Positions 35,999-44,461 of a stretch of DNA of 64,000 bases are shown one piece after another; the stretch's first letter is position 1; every line of letters starts with the position of its first letter. Source of the DNA: Stenotrophomonas maltophilia (lineage in GTDB: Bacteria; Pseudomonadota; Gammaproteobacteria; Xanthomonadales; Xanthomonadaceae); contig DEVL01000004.1 in NCBI GenBank assembly GCA_002363385.1, positions 193,766-257,765 on the forward strand, read 5' to 3'. A program made the position numbers and the translations under genes. Under the pieces are notes generated by a model. It saw only the letters and a list, made by a program, of their open reading frames with translations, made no database searches and was not told the origin of the DNA.

Positions 35999-37129
35999 TT
36001 ACAGCGCGGGGGTGACCGCTCCACGAGCCGCGTAGAAAGACTCGCGGAAGGCGCTAAAGGTTCCCGCCGCGATCGCCGCGCGCATGTCGGCCATCAACTT
36101 CTCGTAGTAATAGAGGTTGTGGATGGTGCCCAGCATCGGCGCCAGCATCTCGTTGCAGCGGTCCAGGTGCCGCAGGTACGAGCGCGTGTAGCCACTGGTG
36201 CAGGCATGGCATCCACAGCCCGGCTCGATGGTGTCCATGTCGCGCTCGTAGCGGGCGTTGCGGATGCGCACCGTGCCGAACGAGGTGAAATAGTGGCCGT
36301 TGCGGGCATTGCGGGTCGGCATCACGCAATCGAACATGTCCACGCCGCGGGCGACGCCTTCCACCAGATCTTCCGGGCGGCCCACGCCCATCAGGTAGCG
36401 CGGGCGGTCGGCCGGCAGGATCGGGTGCATGTGGTCGAGCATGGCGTTGCGTTCGTGCTCGGGCTCGCCCACGGCCAGGCCGCCGATGGCATAGCCATCA
36501 AAGCCGATCTGCTGCAGGCCCTCGGCCGAGCGGCTGCGCAGGTCGTGATGGACGCCGCCCTGCACGATGCCGAACAGCGCCGCGTCATTGCCCAGTTCAT
36601 CGTGCGCGTTGCGGCTGCGCTGCGCCCAGCGCAGGCTCAGTTCCATCGAGGTGCGCGCGACCGGCTCGGTGGCGGGGTACGGGGTGCACTCGTCGAAGAT
36701 CATCACCACGTCCGAATCGAGCACCTTCTGGATACGCATGCTCTCTTCCGGGCCCAGGAACACGCGGGCGCCGTCGGTCGGCGAGGAGAAGGTCACGCCC
36801 TGCTCGGTGATCTTGCGGCGGTGGGCCAGCGAGAACACCTGGAAGCCGCCGGAGTCGGTCAGGATCGGGCCGTTCCAGCGCGCGAAGCCATGCAGGCCGC
36901 CGTGGTCGGCGATGACGTCCAGGCCCGGGCGCAGGTACAGATGGAAGGTGTTGCCCAGGATGATTTCCGCACCCAGCGCGCGGATCTGCTCCGGCAGGAT
37001 GCCCTTCACCGAGCCATAGGTGCCCACCGGCATGAAGGCCGGGGTTTCCACGGTCCCGCGCGGGAAGGTCAGGCGGCCGCGGCGGGCGCGACCGTCGGTG
37101 GTCTGGAGCTGGAACTGGAGTCGGGACAT
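35999..37129 (-). CDS. tgt: queuine tRNA-ribosyltransferase
   Basis: A 376-residue enzyme that swaps guanine 34 for preQ1 in tRNAs with GUN anticodons. The substrate-binding LTDSGGFQVFSL loop, the GGLAVGEP segment and the zinc site (CGCHAC, with a histidine after about 25 residues, TIHNLYYYEKL) are intact. It follows queA, the next enzyme of queuosine synthesis, after 66 bases. Confidence 0.96.
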   Translation of the reverse strand: MSRLQFQLQTTDGRARRGRLTFPRGTVETPAFMPVGTYGSVKGILPEQIRALGAEIILGNTFHLYLRPGLDVIADHGGLHGFARWNGPILTDSGGFQVFSLAHRRKITEQGVTFSSPTDGARVFLGPEESMRIQKVLDSDVVMIFDECTPYPATEPVARTSMELSLRWAQRSRNAHDELGNDAALFGIVQGGVHHDLRSRSAEGLQQIGFDGYAIGGLAVGEPEHERNAMLDHMHPILPADRPRYLMGVGRPEDLVEGVARGVDMFDCVMPTRNARNGHYFTSFGTVRIRNARYERDMDTIEPGCGCHACTSGYTRSYLRHLDRCNEMLAPMLGTIHNLYYYEKLMADMRAAIAAGTFSAFRESFYAARGAVTPAL

Positions 37130-37195
37130 GGAGCGGTCATTCGGGCAAATAGTCTGCCATTGTCGCCGAAAACGGCCGCGCCTGCCCCGCTGCCG

Positions 37196-38263
37196 TCATT
37201 CCCCCTGCGGGAACAGCAGCATCGCATCGCCATAGCTGAAGAAGCGGTACTTCTCCGCGATCGCGGCCTGGTAGGCCTCGAACACCCGGGCCTGGCCGGC
37301 GAAGGCCGAGATCATCATCAGCAGCGTGCTTTCCGGCAGATGGAAGTTGGTCACCATCGCGTCCACGCTGCGGATCCGGTAGCCCGGGGTGATGAAGATC
37401 TGGGTTTCCCCGGCGTAGGGCAGCAGTTCGCCCTCGCGCATGGCGCTTTCCAGCGCACGCACCACGGTGGTCCCGACACCGATCACGCGGCCACCCGCAG
37501 CGCGGGTGCGGCGCACCTGCTGGACCAGCTCGGCGCCGACGTTCAGCCACTCGCGGTGCATCACGTGCTCCTTCAGGTCGTCCACGCGGACCGGCTGGAA
37601 GGTGCCCGCGCCCACGTGCAGGGTCACGTGGCCGAAGTCCACGCCCTTGTTCTTCAACGTGGCCAGCAGGGCCTCATCGAAGTGCAGGCCGGCGGTCGGG
37701 GCGGCCACCGCGCCGATCTCGCGCGCAAACACGGTCTGGTAGCGCTCGCGGTCGTCCACGCCCGGCTCGCGCTGGATGTAGGGCGGCAGCGGCAGCCGGC
37801 CGGCATGCAGCAGCCACTGCTCCAGCGGCTCGGGCACGTGGAACTGCAACACATAGAACTCGCCGTCGCGGCCCAGCACCTCCGCCTCGCCACCGGCGTC
37901 GAGCGCGATCCGGCTGCCCGGCTTGGGCGACTTGCTGGCGCCGACCTGGGCACGCGCCTGCTGGCCGCCGAGCAGACGCTCGATCAGGATCTCGACACGA
38001 CCGCCGCTGGCCTTCTGGCCGAACAGACGGGCCGGAATCACCCGGGTGTCATTGAACACCAGCAGGTCGCCCGCGCGAAGCAGATCCGGCAGGTCGCGCA
38101 CCTGACGGTGCTCGAAGGCGGCCGGGGCCGGCGGCACCACCATCAGGCGGCTGGCCGAGCGTTCGGCGAGGGGCGCCTGGGCAATCAGTTCAGGCGGGAG
38201 GTCGTAGTTGAAATCGGACTTCTTCAAGGCAGCGCACGGCAACGTGTAGGCAATGTCGGCCAT
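37196..38263 (-). CDS. queA: S-adenosylmethionine:tRNA ribosyltransferase-isomerase
   Basis: The enzyme turns tRNA-bound preQ1 into epoxyqueuosine, using the ribosyl part of AdoMet. Family blocks include FNDTRVIPARLFGQKASGG, GAVAAPTAGLHFDEALL and VTLHVGAGTFQPVR. The start is uncertain. The ATG at 38263 gives 355 residues with a weak AAGG 11 bases upstream, but homology to E. coli QueA begins only at a TTG at 38227 (LKKSDFNYDLP), which has no clear Shine-Dalgarno. Confidence 0.93.
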   Translation of the reverse strand: MADIAYTLPCAALKKSDFNYDLPPELIAQAPLAERSASRLMVVPPAPAAFEHRQVRDLPDLLRAGDLLVFNDTRVIPARLFGQKASGGRVEILIERLLGGQQARAQVGASKSPKPGSRIALDAGGEAEVLGRDGEFYVLQFHVPEPLEQWLLHAGRLPLPPYIQREPGVDDRERYQTVFAREIGAVAAPTAGLHFDEALLATLKNKGVDFGHVTLHVGAGTFQPVRVDDLKEHVMHREWLNVGAELVQQVRRTRAAGGRVIGVGTTVVRALESAMREGELLPYAGETQIFITPGYRIRSVDAMVTNFHLPESTLLMMISAFAGQARVFEAYQAAIAEKYRFFSYGDAMLLFPQGE

Positions 38264-38413
38264 TGTACGACTGGCCTTCGGTAGCAACGAAGGATTCGGC
38301 AAACGTCGCGCAAAATGCTGCTATGCAACAGCGTTTTGCGGGGTTATCGCGCGAAAAACCGCGTGTTAGCATCGAACCGGAAGTCTGATGCACGAGCAGG
38401 AATGCCCGAAGCG

Positions 38414-38441
38414 CGCGCGAATAGACGCGCGTTTTGCTTTT
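38414..38441 (+). terminator. terminator-like hairpin in the aminotransferase leader
   Basis: A 6-bp GC stem CGCGCG / CGCGCG with loop AATAGA, followed by TTTTGCTTTT. It stands 35 bases before the aminotransferase ATG. The gene upstream (queA) points the other way, so on this strand it has no preceding gene to end. It may be an attenuator. Confidence 0.5.
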
Positions 38442-38475
38442 CCACCGTGCCGCCAATCGTTTCAGGAGATCTGCA

Positions 38476-39972
38476 ATGAGCTTCATCGAACGCCTCGCCC
38501 CCCTTCGCGCCCAGCCCGGCACCCGCCTGACCACCGGCCTGGATGACGCCACCCTTGAACGCCTGGCTGCGGGCCATCCCGCCCTGGTCGCCGCCATTGA
38601 GGCTGCTGCTGCGGAGTTCGACCGCGTGCGCGCCGATCTGGGCGATCTGCTGGGCCTGGACGAACGCGCCCAGATCGAGGCGATGCAGGACGGTTTCGTC
38701 AATTTCTATGCCTATGATGCGGTCACCCCGTACGTCGCCCTCGCCGCCCGTGGCGCGTGGGTGGTCACTTTGAAGGGCGCGGTGCTGTACGACGCCGGCG
38801 GCTACGGCATGCTCGGCTTTGGGCATACCCCCGAGGCGGTGATGGCGGCGATGGCCGCGCCGCAGGTCATGGCCAATGTGATGACCCCCAGCCTGTCCCA
38901 GCAGCGTTTCATCCAGGCCCTGCGCAAGGAAATCGGCCACCGTCGTGGCGGGTGCCCGTACAGCCACTTCATGTGCCTGAATTCTGGTTCGGAAGCCGTG
39001 GGCCTGGCCGCCCGCATCGCCGACGTCAACGCCAAGCTGCAGACCGATCCGGGCGCCCGCCATGCCGGGGCCAAGATCAAGCGCGTGGTGGTCAAGGGCA
39101 GTTTCCACGGCCGCACCGACCGCCCGGGCCTGTACTCCGATTCCAGCCGCAAGACGTACATGCAGCACCTGGCCAGCTACCGCGGCGAGGACACGGTCAT
39201 CGCGATCGCCCCGTATGACGAAGACGCGCTCAAGCGCGTGTTCGCCGAGGCCGAGCAGAACCGTTGGTTCATCGAGGCCGTGTTCCTGGAGCCGGTGATG
39301 GGCGAAGGCGACCCGGGCCGCTCGGTACCGCCGGCGTTCTATGCGCTTGCGCGCGAACTGACCCGCCAGCACGGCAGCCTGCTGCTGCTGGATTCGATCC
39401 AGGCCGGCCTGCGCGCGCATGGCGTGCTCTCGATCGTGGATTACCCGGGCTTCGAAGGCCTGGACGTGCCGGACATGGAGACCTATTCCAAGGCCCTCAA
39501 TGCGGCCCAGTTCCCGCTCTCGGTGCTGGCCGTGACCGAGCACGCCGCGCAGCTGTACCGCAAGGGCATCTACGGCAACACCATGACGTCCAACCCGCGG
39601 GCGCTGGACGTGGCCTGCGCCACGCTGTCGTTGCTGACCCCGCAGGTGCGCGAGAACATCCGCGTGCGCGGCGAGGAAGCCGTGCGCAAGCTGGAGCAGC
39701 TCAAGACCGAGCTGGGCGGGCTGATCACCAAGGTCCAGGGCACCGGTCTGCTGTTCTCCTGCGAGCTGGCCCCGCAGTTCAAGTGCTACGGCACCGGCTC
39801 CACCGAAGAATGGCTGCGCAACCACGGCATCAATGTGATCCATGGCGGTGAGAACTCGCTGCGCTTCACCCCGCATTTCGGGATGGACGGCGAGGAGCTG
39901 GACCTGCTGGTCGGCCTGGTCGGCCGCGCGTTGAAGGAAGGTCCGCGCCGGGAACAGTCGCAGGCGGCCTGA
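38476..39972 (+). CDS. class III pyridoxal-phosphate aminotransferase family protein
   Basis: A 498-residue fold-type I PLP enzyme of the class III (ornithine/acetylornithine-like) family. It has the phosphate-binding block MCLNSGSEAVGLAARIADVNA, the LLDSIQAGLR acid region, and a TYSKALNAAQFPLSV segment whose lysine should bind PLP. The N-terminal 60 residues have no counterpart in ArgD. The ATG at 38476 has a good AGGAG 7 bases upstream. The substrate is not evident, and the gene is not next to a known pathway. Confidence 0.83.
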   Translation: MSFIERLAPLRAQPGTRLTTGLDDATLERLAAGHPALVAAIEAAAAEFDRVRADLGDLLGLDERAQIEAMQDGFVNFYAYDAVTPYVALAARGAWVVTLKGAVLYDAGGYGMLGFGHTPEAVMAAMAAPQVMANVMTPSLSQQRFIQALRKEIGHRRGGCPYSHFMCLNSGSEAVGLAARIADVNAKLQTDPGARHAGAKIKRVVVKGSFHGRTDRPGLYSDSSRKTYMQHLASYRGEDTVIAIAPYDEDALKRVFAEAEQNRWFIEAVFLEPVMGEGDPGRSVPPAFYALARELTRQHGSLLLLDSIQAGLRAHGVLSIVDYPGFEGLDVPDMETYSKALNAAQFPLSVLAVTEHAAQLYRKGIYGNTMTSNPRALDVACATLSLLTPQVRENIRVRGEEAVRKLEQLKTELGGLITKVQGTGLLFSCELAPQFKCYGTGSTEEWLRNHGINVIHGGENSLRFTPHFGMDGEELDLLVGLVGRALKEGPRREQSQAA

Positions 39973-40007
39973 GGCTGGCCTTCGTGCGGGAATGAACCCG
40001 CACGGAG

Positions 40008-40058
40008 GTAGCCGACCGTTGGCACGAGAAACCGCAGCCCACCAACGGTCGGCTCTAC
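40008..40058. repeat. GTAG-type REP with enlarged loop
   Basis: GTAGCCGACCGTTGG pairs with CCAACGGTCGGCTCTAC, with about 19 bases between instead of the usual three. It lies after the aminotransferase gene. Confidence 0.75.
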
Positions 40059-40070
40059 GCCGGCGCCCGA

Positions 40071-40100
40071 TTGGCCTCCGCGCCCGAAACGCGCGATAAT
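40071..40100 (+). promoter_or_regulatory. possible sigma-70 promoter before the LOG gene
   Basis: TTGGCC, an 18-base spacer, then GATAAT. It lies about 110 bases upstream of the LOG-family start, with a strong terminator-like hairpin in between. Confidence 0.35.
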
Positions 40101-40125
40101 TCGCCACCGCACCTGCGGAACGACA

Positions 40126-40168
40126 CCCCGTCACGAGACCAGCGCACCGGTCATCGGCGGGGCTTTTT
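40126..40168 (+). terminator. intrinsic terminator between the aminotransferase and LOG genes
   Basis: Nested stem: CCCCG / CGGGG outside and CGAGACC / GGTCaTCG inside with one bulged A, followed by CTTTTTCG. It most simply ends the aminotransferase transcript. If the promoter at 40071 is real, it lies in the LOG leader instead. Confidence 0.7.
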
Positions 40169-40208
40169 CGTTTCCGGTCGCTACAGATTCGAACAACAGG
40201 AAGATCCA

Positions 40209-40802
40209 ATGAAGTCGATTTGCGTTTACTGTGGTTCCAACCCCGGCAGCAAGCCGGTCTACACCGAGCGCGCCATCGCGCTGGGCGACCGCATCGCCCG
40301 CGACGGCCTGCGCCTGGTCTACGGCGGCGGCAACGTCGGCCTGATGGGCACCGTGGCCAATGCCGTGCTTGAAGGCGGCGGTGAAGTCACCGGCGTGATC
40401 CCGCAGCAGCTGGCGGACTGGGAAGTGGCCCACCGCGGCCTGACCGAGCTGGAAATCGTTGGTTCGATGCACGAGCGCAAGTCGCGCATGTTTGATCTTT
40501 CCGATGCATTCGTCGCCCTGCCCGGCGGCTTCGGCACCATGGAAGAAATCTTCGAGATGCTGACTTGGCGCCAGCTGGGCATCGGCAACAAGCCGTGCGC
40601 GTTCCTGGATGTGGACGGCTTCTACGCCCCGCTGATCGGCATGATCGATCGCATGGTCGAAGAGCGCTTCCTGCACCCGGCCCAGCGCGCGGACCTGTGG
40701 TACGGCTCGGACATCGACGAGATGCTGGCCTGGATGCGCGCCTACGAGCCGGCACAGGCCTCCAAGTGGATCGACGAAAAGCGCGCCAACGCGCTGCGCT
40801 GA
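40209..40802 (+). CDS. LOG-family protein (TIGR00730)
   Basis: A 197-residue Rossmann-type protein with the LOG signature PGGFGTMEEIFE and the N-terminal VYCGSNPGSKPVY and VYGGGNVGLMG. Family members cleave the ribose phosphate from (cytokinin) nucleoside 5'-monophosphates. Many bacterial members are annotated as lysine decarboxylase by mistake. Cytokinin release cannot be inferred from sequence alone. The ATG at 40209 has AGGAAG upstream. Confidence 0.9.
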   Translation: MKSICVYCGSNPGSKPVYTERAIALGDRIARDGLRLVYGGGNVGLMGTVANAVLEGGGEVTGVIPQQLADWEVAHRGLTELEIVGSMHERKSRMFDLSDAFVALPGGFGTMEEIFEMLTWRQLGIGNKPCAFLDVDGFYAPLIGMIDRMVEERFLHPAQRADLWYGSDIDEMLAWMRAYEPAQASKWIDEKRANALR

Positions 40803-40823
40803 TCCATCCGCTGCCGTAGCGGT

Positions 40824-43703
40824 TCAGGCCGCTGCGGCAGTGTCCATCGGGGCCGGCCGGCCGAGCAGGTAGCCCTGGCCGTAATCGCAGCCCAGCTGCA
40901 GCAGCGTGTCATGCTGGGCCTGGGTCTCGATGCCCTCGCCCACCGTTTCGATGCCCAGCGTCCGCGCCAGCGACAGCACGCCCTGCACCAGCGCGTGCGT
41001 GCTCTGCATGTCCTGTCCGTGCAGCCCGGCAATGAAGGACTGGTCGATCTTCAACGTCGAAATCGGGAACCGGTGCAGGTAGGACAGCGCCGAGAAGCCC
41101 GTGCCGAAATCATCCAGCTGCACCAGCACCCCGCGCTCGCGCAGGGTCTGCAGGATGCGCAGCGTGCGTGGACCATCGTCCAGCAGCGCCACTTCGGTGA
41201 TCTCCAGCCGCAACCGGTGCGGATCGGCGCCGGCGGCTTCGATCAGGCCGAACAGGCGCGTACTGAAATCGGTCGAGCGGAAGTGTCGCGGCGACACGTT
41301 CACCGACAGATACCCGCGGCCACCGCGCGCCAGCTGGGTGATCACCTGCTCATACAGCAGCCAGTCCACCTGCTCGATCAGGCCACTTTCTTCGCCCAGA
41401 TCGAGGAACGCACTCGGCAGCAACAGCCCGCGGCGCTCGTGCTGCCAGCGCAGCAGCGCTTCGTGGCCGACCACTTCGCCATCGGTGAGGCGCACGATCG
41501 GCTGATAGAACGGCACGAAATCCCGGTTGATGATGGCCCGGCGCAGGTCCGCCTCCAGGTCCAGGCTGCGCATCGCCTGCTCGCGCATGGCCTCATCGAA
41601 CACGGCGCAGCGGTCATTGCCCTGCGCCTTGGCGCGGTACATGGCCGCATCCGCGTCGCGTACCAGTTCTTCGCCGTTGCGGTAGCGCGGGTTCCACATC
41701 GCGATACCCAGGCTGCCGGACGGGAACAGTTCGCGCCCCTTCACCCACATCGATTCTTCCAGTGCGACGAGCATGCGTTGCGAAAATTCCAGGGCCGAGG
41801 CCAGACCGTCGCCGCACTGGAGCAGGATCGCGAACTCATCACCGCCCAGCCGCGCGACCACGTCCTGCGCGGACATCATCGACACGATGCGCTTGGCCAC
41901 CTCGACCAGCATCTGATCGCCCGCAGCATGCCCGATGCTGTCGTTGACCAGTTTGAAGCGGTCCAGGTCCAGGAACAGCACCGCAAAACCATGCCCCTCG
42001 CTGCCACGCGCGCGCACGATGGCATCTTCCAGCCGATCCAGCAGGTGCAGCCGGTTGGGCAATCCGGTCAGCGCATCGTGCATGGCCTGATGGGTCAGGC
42101 GCTGCTCCGCACGCAGGCGCTCGCCGATCTGGCCCAGCAGCTTGTCGTTGACGTCGGCCAGCTCGCGGGTACGTTCGTCCACGCGTTTTTCCAGATCGGC
42201 GTGCGCGTTGCGCAGCCGCTCCTGGTCGCGCTGGCGCGCCAGTCCGTTGCCGATGTTCTGTGCGACGAAGGTCAGCAGGCGCTGATCGTGCACAGTGAAT
42301 ACCACCTCCGGTGAATAGCTCTGCACCACGATCACGCCCACTACATCGTCATCGCTCAGCAGCGGCACGCCCAGCCAGCACTGCGAACGCGCGCCGAACT
42401 CGCGGACAACCCCGCTGTCGCGCAGCGCATCGATACGCTCACGATTGGCCAGCAGCGGCTGGCGGTTGCGCACGATGAATTCGGTCAGCCCCTCACTGAA
42501 CGGACGTGGCGCTCGCGAGGGGTTGTACTCATCCACCGAGTAGACGAACTCCAGGCCATCGCCGTTTTCGTTGACCAGCGCGATATAGAAATTGCGCGCG
42601 TCCAGCAGCGTGCCAACCACACCATGCACCTGACCGTAGTACTGCGACAGCGACTCGGCACTCATTGCCAGCTCGGCGATGTTGAACAGCGCCATCTGCA
42701 GCTTTTCGGCACGGCGACGTTCGACCACTTCGTCCTGCAGGTTGCGATTGGCCCGTTGCAGTTCCAGCGTGCGCCGCTCCACCTGACGCTCCAGCTGGAC
42801 CTGCGCCTGGCGCCGGTCCATCGCCGTGAGGATGTGCTGGGCGACATAGCCCAGCAGCGTGCGATCGGCCTCGCCATAGCGCGCGCGGTGCTCGTAGCTC
42901 TGCACCACGATCGCACCGCAGACGCGGCCGTCGCGCAGCATCGGCACACCCAGCCAGTCCAGGCTTTCCGGGCCGCGCTGCCCCTGCTCACCTTCCATCT
43001 CGGCCAGCAGTTCGCTGGACGGCCCACTCAACGGCTCGCCATGCCGCAACAGCGCAAAGGTCAGGCTGCGCGGCATTTCGTGTTCTTCGTAACTACGGTC
43101 CGGATCGGCGACGAAGTCATCCTTCTGATCGGCGAAGTACAGGAACCGCACCCGGTGCCGGATGTCGTCGTACTCGACGATGAAACAATTCTGCGCGTAC
43201 ATCAGGGAATTGAGCACGCGATGGAAATGCCGCAGCATCTCGCCCATTTCCAGATCCGCACCAGCCAGATCGGCGATTTCATACAACGCCTGTTGCAGTC
43301 GCTTGGATTCCTCCAGCGAGGCGATTTCGCGACGCTGCCGGGCCAGTGACAACGTGCCCTGGAACAGACTGCGGGCGGCCGTCCACCAGCTGTCGGCAGG
43401 CGCATCGCCGGAAGGCAGCGTCACGCTCAGCGACAGCTCGGCACCAAGATGCGTCCAGGATTGCTGCGACGCCATCCCGGCGGCCATGCCATGGCGGGGT
43501 ATCAGGGCCGGACCTGCGCTTGAAGCATCGCCCTCGGGATGGCACTGGGTGCCCTCGCCAAGTACTGGATCCGACCAGGCCAGCGCGACCACGGCGCCGC
43601 CCGGCAGCAGGGCGCACAACGACCTGGCGATGGCGGCAGGGATCACCGCATCACCATCGCATTGCACTGCAGAGGTCACCATCTGACTGGACACGTTGCT
43701 CAT
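40824..43703 (-). CDS. GAF-GAF-GGDEF-EAL c-di-GMP signalling protein
   Basis: A 959-residue soluble protein. Two GAF domains lie near 150-310 and 345-490, separated by coiled coil (QVQLERQVERRTLELQRANRNL). A GGDEF domain with intact RLGGDEF and an EAL domain with intact EALLRW, DDFGTGFSALSYLHRFP and KIDQSF follow. Both activities look possible, though the inhibitory RXXD before GGDEF reads SAQD. There are no membrane helices, so it senses a cytoplasmic signal. The ATG at 43703 is used; the codons upstream lack similarity. It is divergent from the ECF sigma gene. Confidence 0.88.
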   Translation of the reverse strand: MSNVSSQMVTSAVQCDGDAVIPAAIARSLCALLPGGAVVALAWSDPVLGEGTQCHPEGDASSAGPALIPRHGMAAGMASQQSWTHLGAELSLSVTLPSGDAPADSWWTAARSLFQGTLSLARQRREIASLEESKRLQQALYEIADLAGADLEMGEMLRHFHRVLNSLMYAQNCFIVEYDDIRHRVRFLYFADQKDDFVADPDRSYEEHEMPRSLTFALLRHGEPLSGPSSELLAEMEGEQGQRGPESLDWLGVPMLRDGRVCGAIVVQSYEHRARYGEADRTLLGYVAQHILTAMDRRQAQVQLERQVERRTLELQRANRNLQDEVVERRRAEKLQMALFNIAELAMSAESLSQYYGQVHGVVGTLLDARNFYIALVNENGDGLEFVYSVDEYNPSRAPRPFSEGLTEFIVRNRQPLLANRERIDALRDSGVVREFGARSQCWLGVPLLSDDDVVGVIVVQSYSPEVVFTVHDQRLLTFVAQNIGNGLARQRDQERLRNAHADLEKRVDERTRELADVNDKLLGQIGERLRAEQRLTHQAMHDALTGLPNRLHLLDRLEDAIVRARGSEGHGFAVLFLDLDRFKLVNDSIGHAAGDQMLVEVAKRIVSMMSAQDVVARLGGDEFAILLQCGDGLASALEFSQRMLVALEESMWVKGRELFPSGSLGIAMWNPRYRNGEELVRDADAAMYRAKAQGNDRCAVFDEAMREQAMRSLDLEADLRRAIINRDFVPFYQPIVRLTDGEVVGHEALLRWQHERRGLLLPSAFLDLGEESGLIEQVDWLLYEQVITQLARGGRGYLSVNVSPRHFRSTDFSTRLFGLIEAAGADPHRLRLEITEVALLDDGPRTLRILQTLRERGVLVQLDDFGTGFSALSYLHRFPISTLKIDQSFIAGLHGQDMQSTHALVQGVLSLARTLGIETVGEGIETQAQHDTLLQLGCDYGQGYLLGRPAPMDTAAAA

Positions 43704-43768
43704 CCCTACGGGTACCGGCTGCCCGGCACCTCCCCTTCCTGCGAGCATAACGCGCAGACCGGGGGGCA

Positions 43769-44461
43769 ATGGAAGCGCATCAACCCCATCGGTCGCCGAT
43801 GGACGTTGTTCCGGTTATCTCCCAGGCCCCTTCCATGCCCCCCAGCAGCGCCGCCCGGCTCCCCATCGACTATGCGAACACCCCCGCAGCGCTTACTCTG
43901 TGCGGCGTGGACGCCCTTGCCCTGCCGACCGATGAAGCACTGATGCTGGCCTGGGCCGGTGGCGACCTGCGTGCGTTCGAGGCGCTGTATGGCCGTCACC
44001 GCAGCCGCCTGTACAGCTTTCTGCTGCGCCAGCTGCGCGATGGCGCGCTGGCCGACGAGATGTTCCAGGATGTCTGGCAGCGTGTGATCGCCGCCCGCGC
44101 CAGCTGGCAGCCCGAGGCCGCCTTCACTACCTGGCTGTTCCGGATCGCTCACAACCGTCTCAACGATCACTGGCGCGCCGCACGGCACCGGCCGTCGGCC
44201 CCGATCGACGCCGATGAACGTGTCGCAGCGATCACCGATACGCGGACGCCCGAAACCCAACTGTCCGATTTCGAGCAGCGCCGCCAACTGCAGCTGGCCA
44301 TGGAGCAGCTGCCGCCCGAGCAGCGCGAGGTGCTGCAACTGCGTCTGGAACAGGAACTGAGCCTGGAAGAGATTGCCGAGATCACCGGCGTCGGCCGTGA
44401 GACGGTGAAATCACGACTGCGTTATGCGATGGACAAACTACGTGCGGGGTTGAGCGGATGA
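43769..44461 (+). CDS. ECF-type RNA polymerase sigma factor
   Basis: A 230-residue sigma-70 family protein with only regions 2 and 4. Region 2 is DLRAFEALYGRHRSRLYSFL, then LADEMFQDVWQRV and TWLFRIAHNRLNDHWR. Region 4 is LPPEQREVLQLRLEQELSLEEIAEITGVGRETVKSRLRYA. The start is unsure: ATGs at 43769 (after a G-rich stretch), 43799 and 43835 are in frame, and the first about 55 residues are not conserved. Its stop overlaps the next gene's ATG (ATGA), so the two are a unit. Confidence 0.88.
   Translation: MEAHQPHRSPMDVVPVISQAPSMPPSSAARLPIDYANTPAALTLCGVDALALPTDEALMLAWAGGDLRAFEALYGRHRSRLYSFLLRQLRDGALADEMFQDVWQRVIAARASWQPEAAFTTWLFRIAHNRLNDHWRAARHRPSAPIDADERVAAITDTRTPETQLSDFEQRRQLQLAMEQLPPEQREVLQLRLEQELSLEEIAEITGVGRETVKSRLRYAMDKLRAGLSG

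Noticed and set aside
35858..38284. An 808-residue plus-strand open frame opposite tgt and queA
   Set aside because: Antisense shadow; tgt and queA carry complete family motifs.
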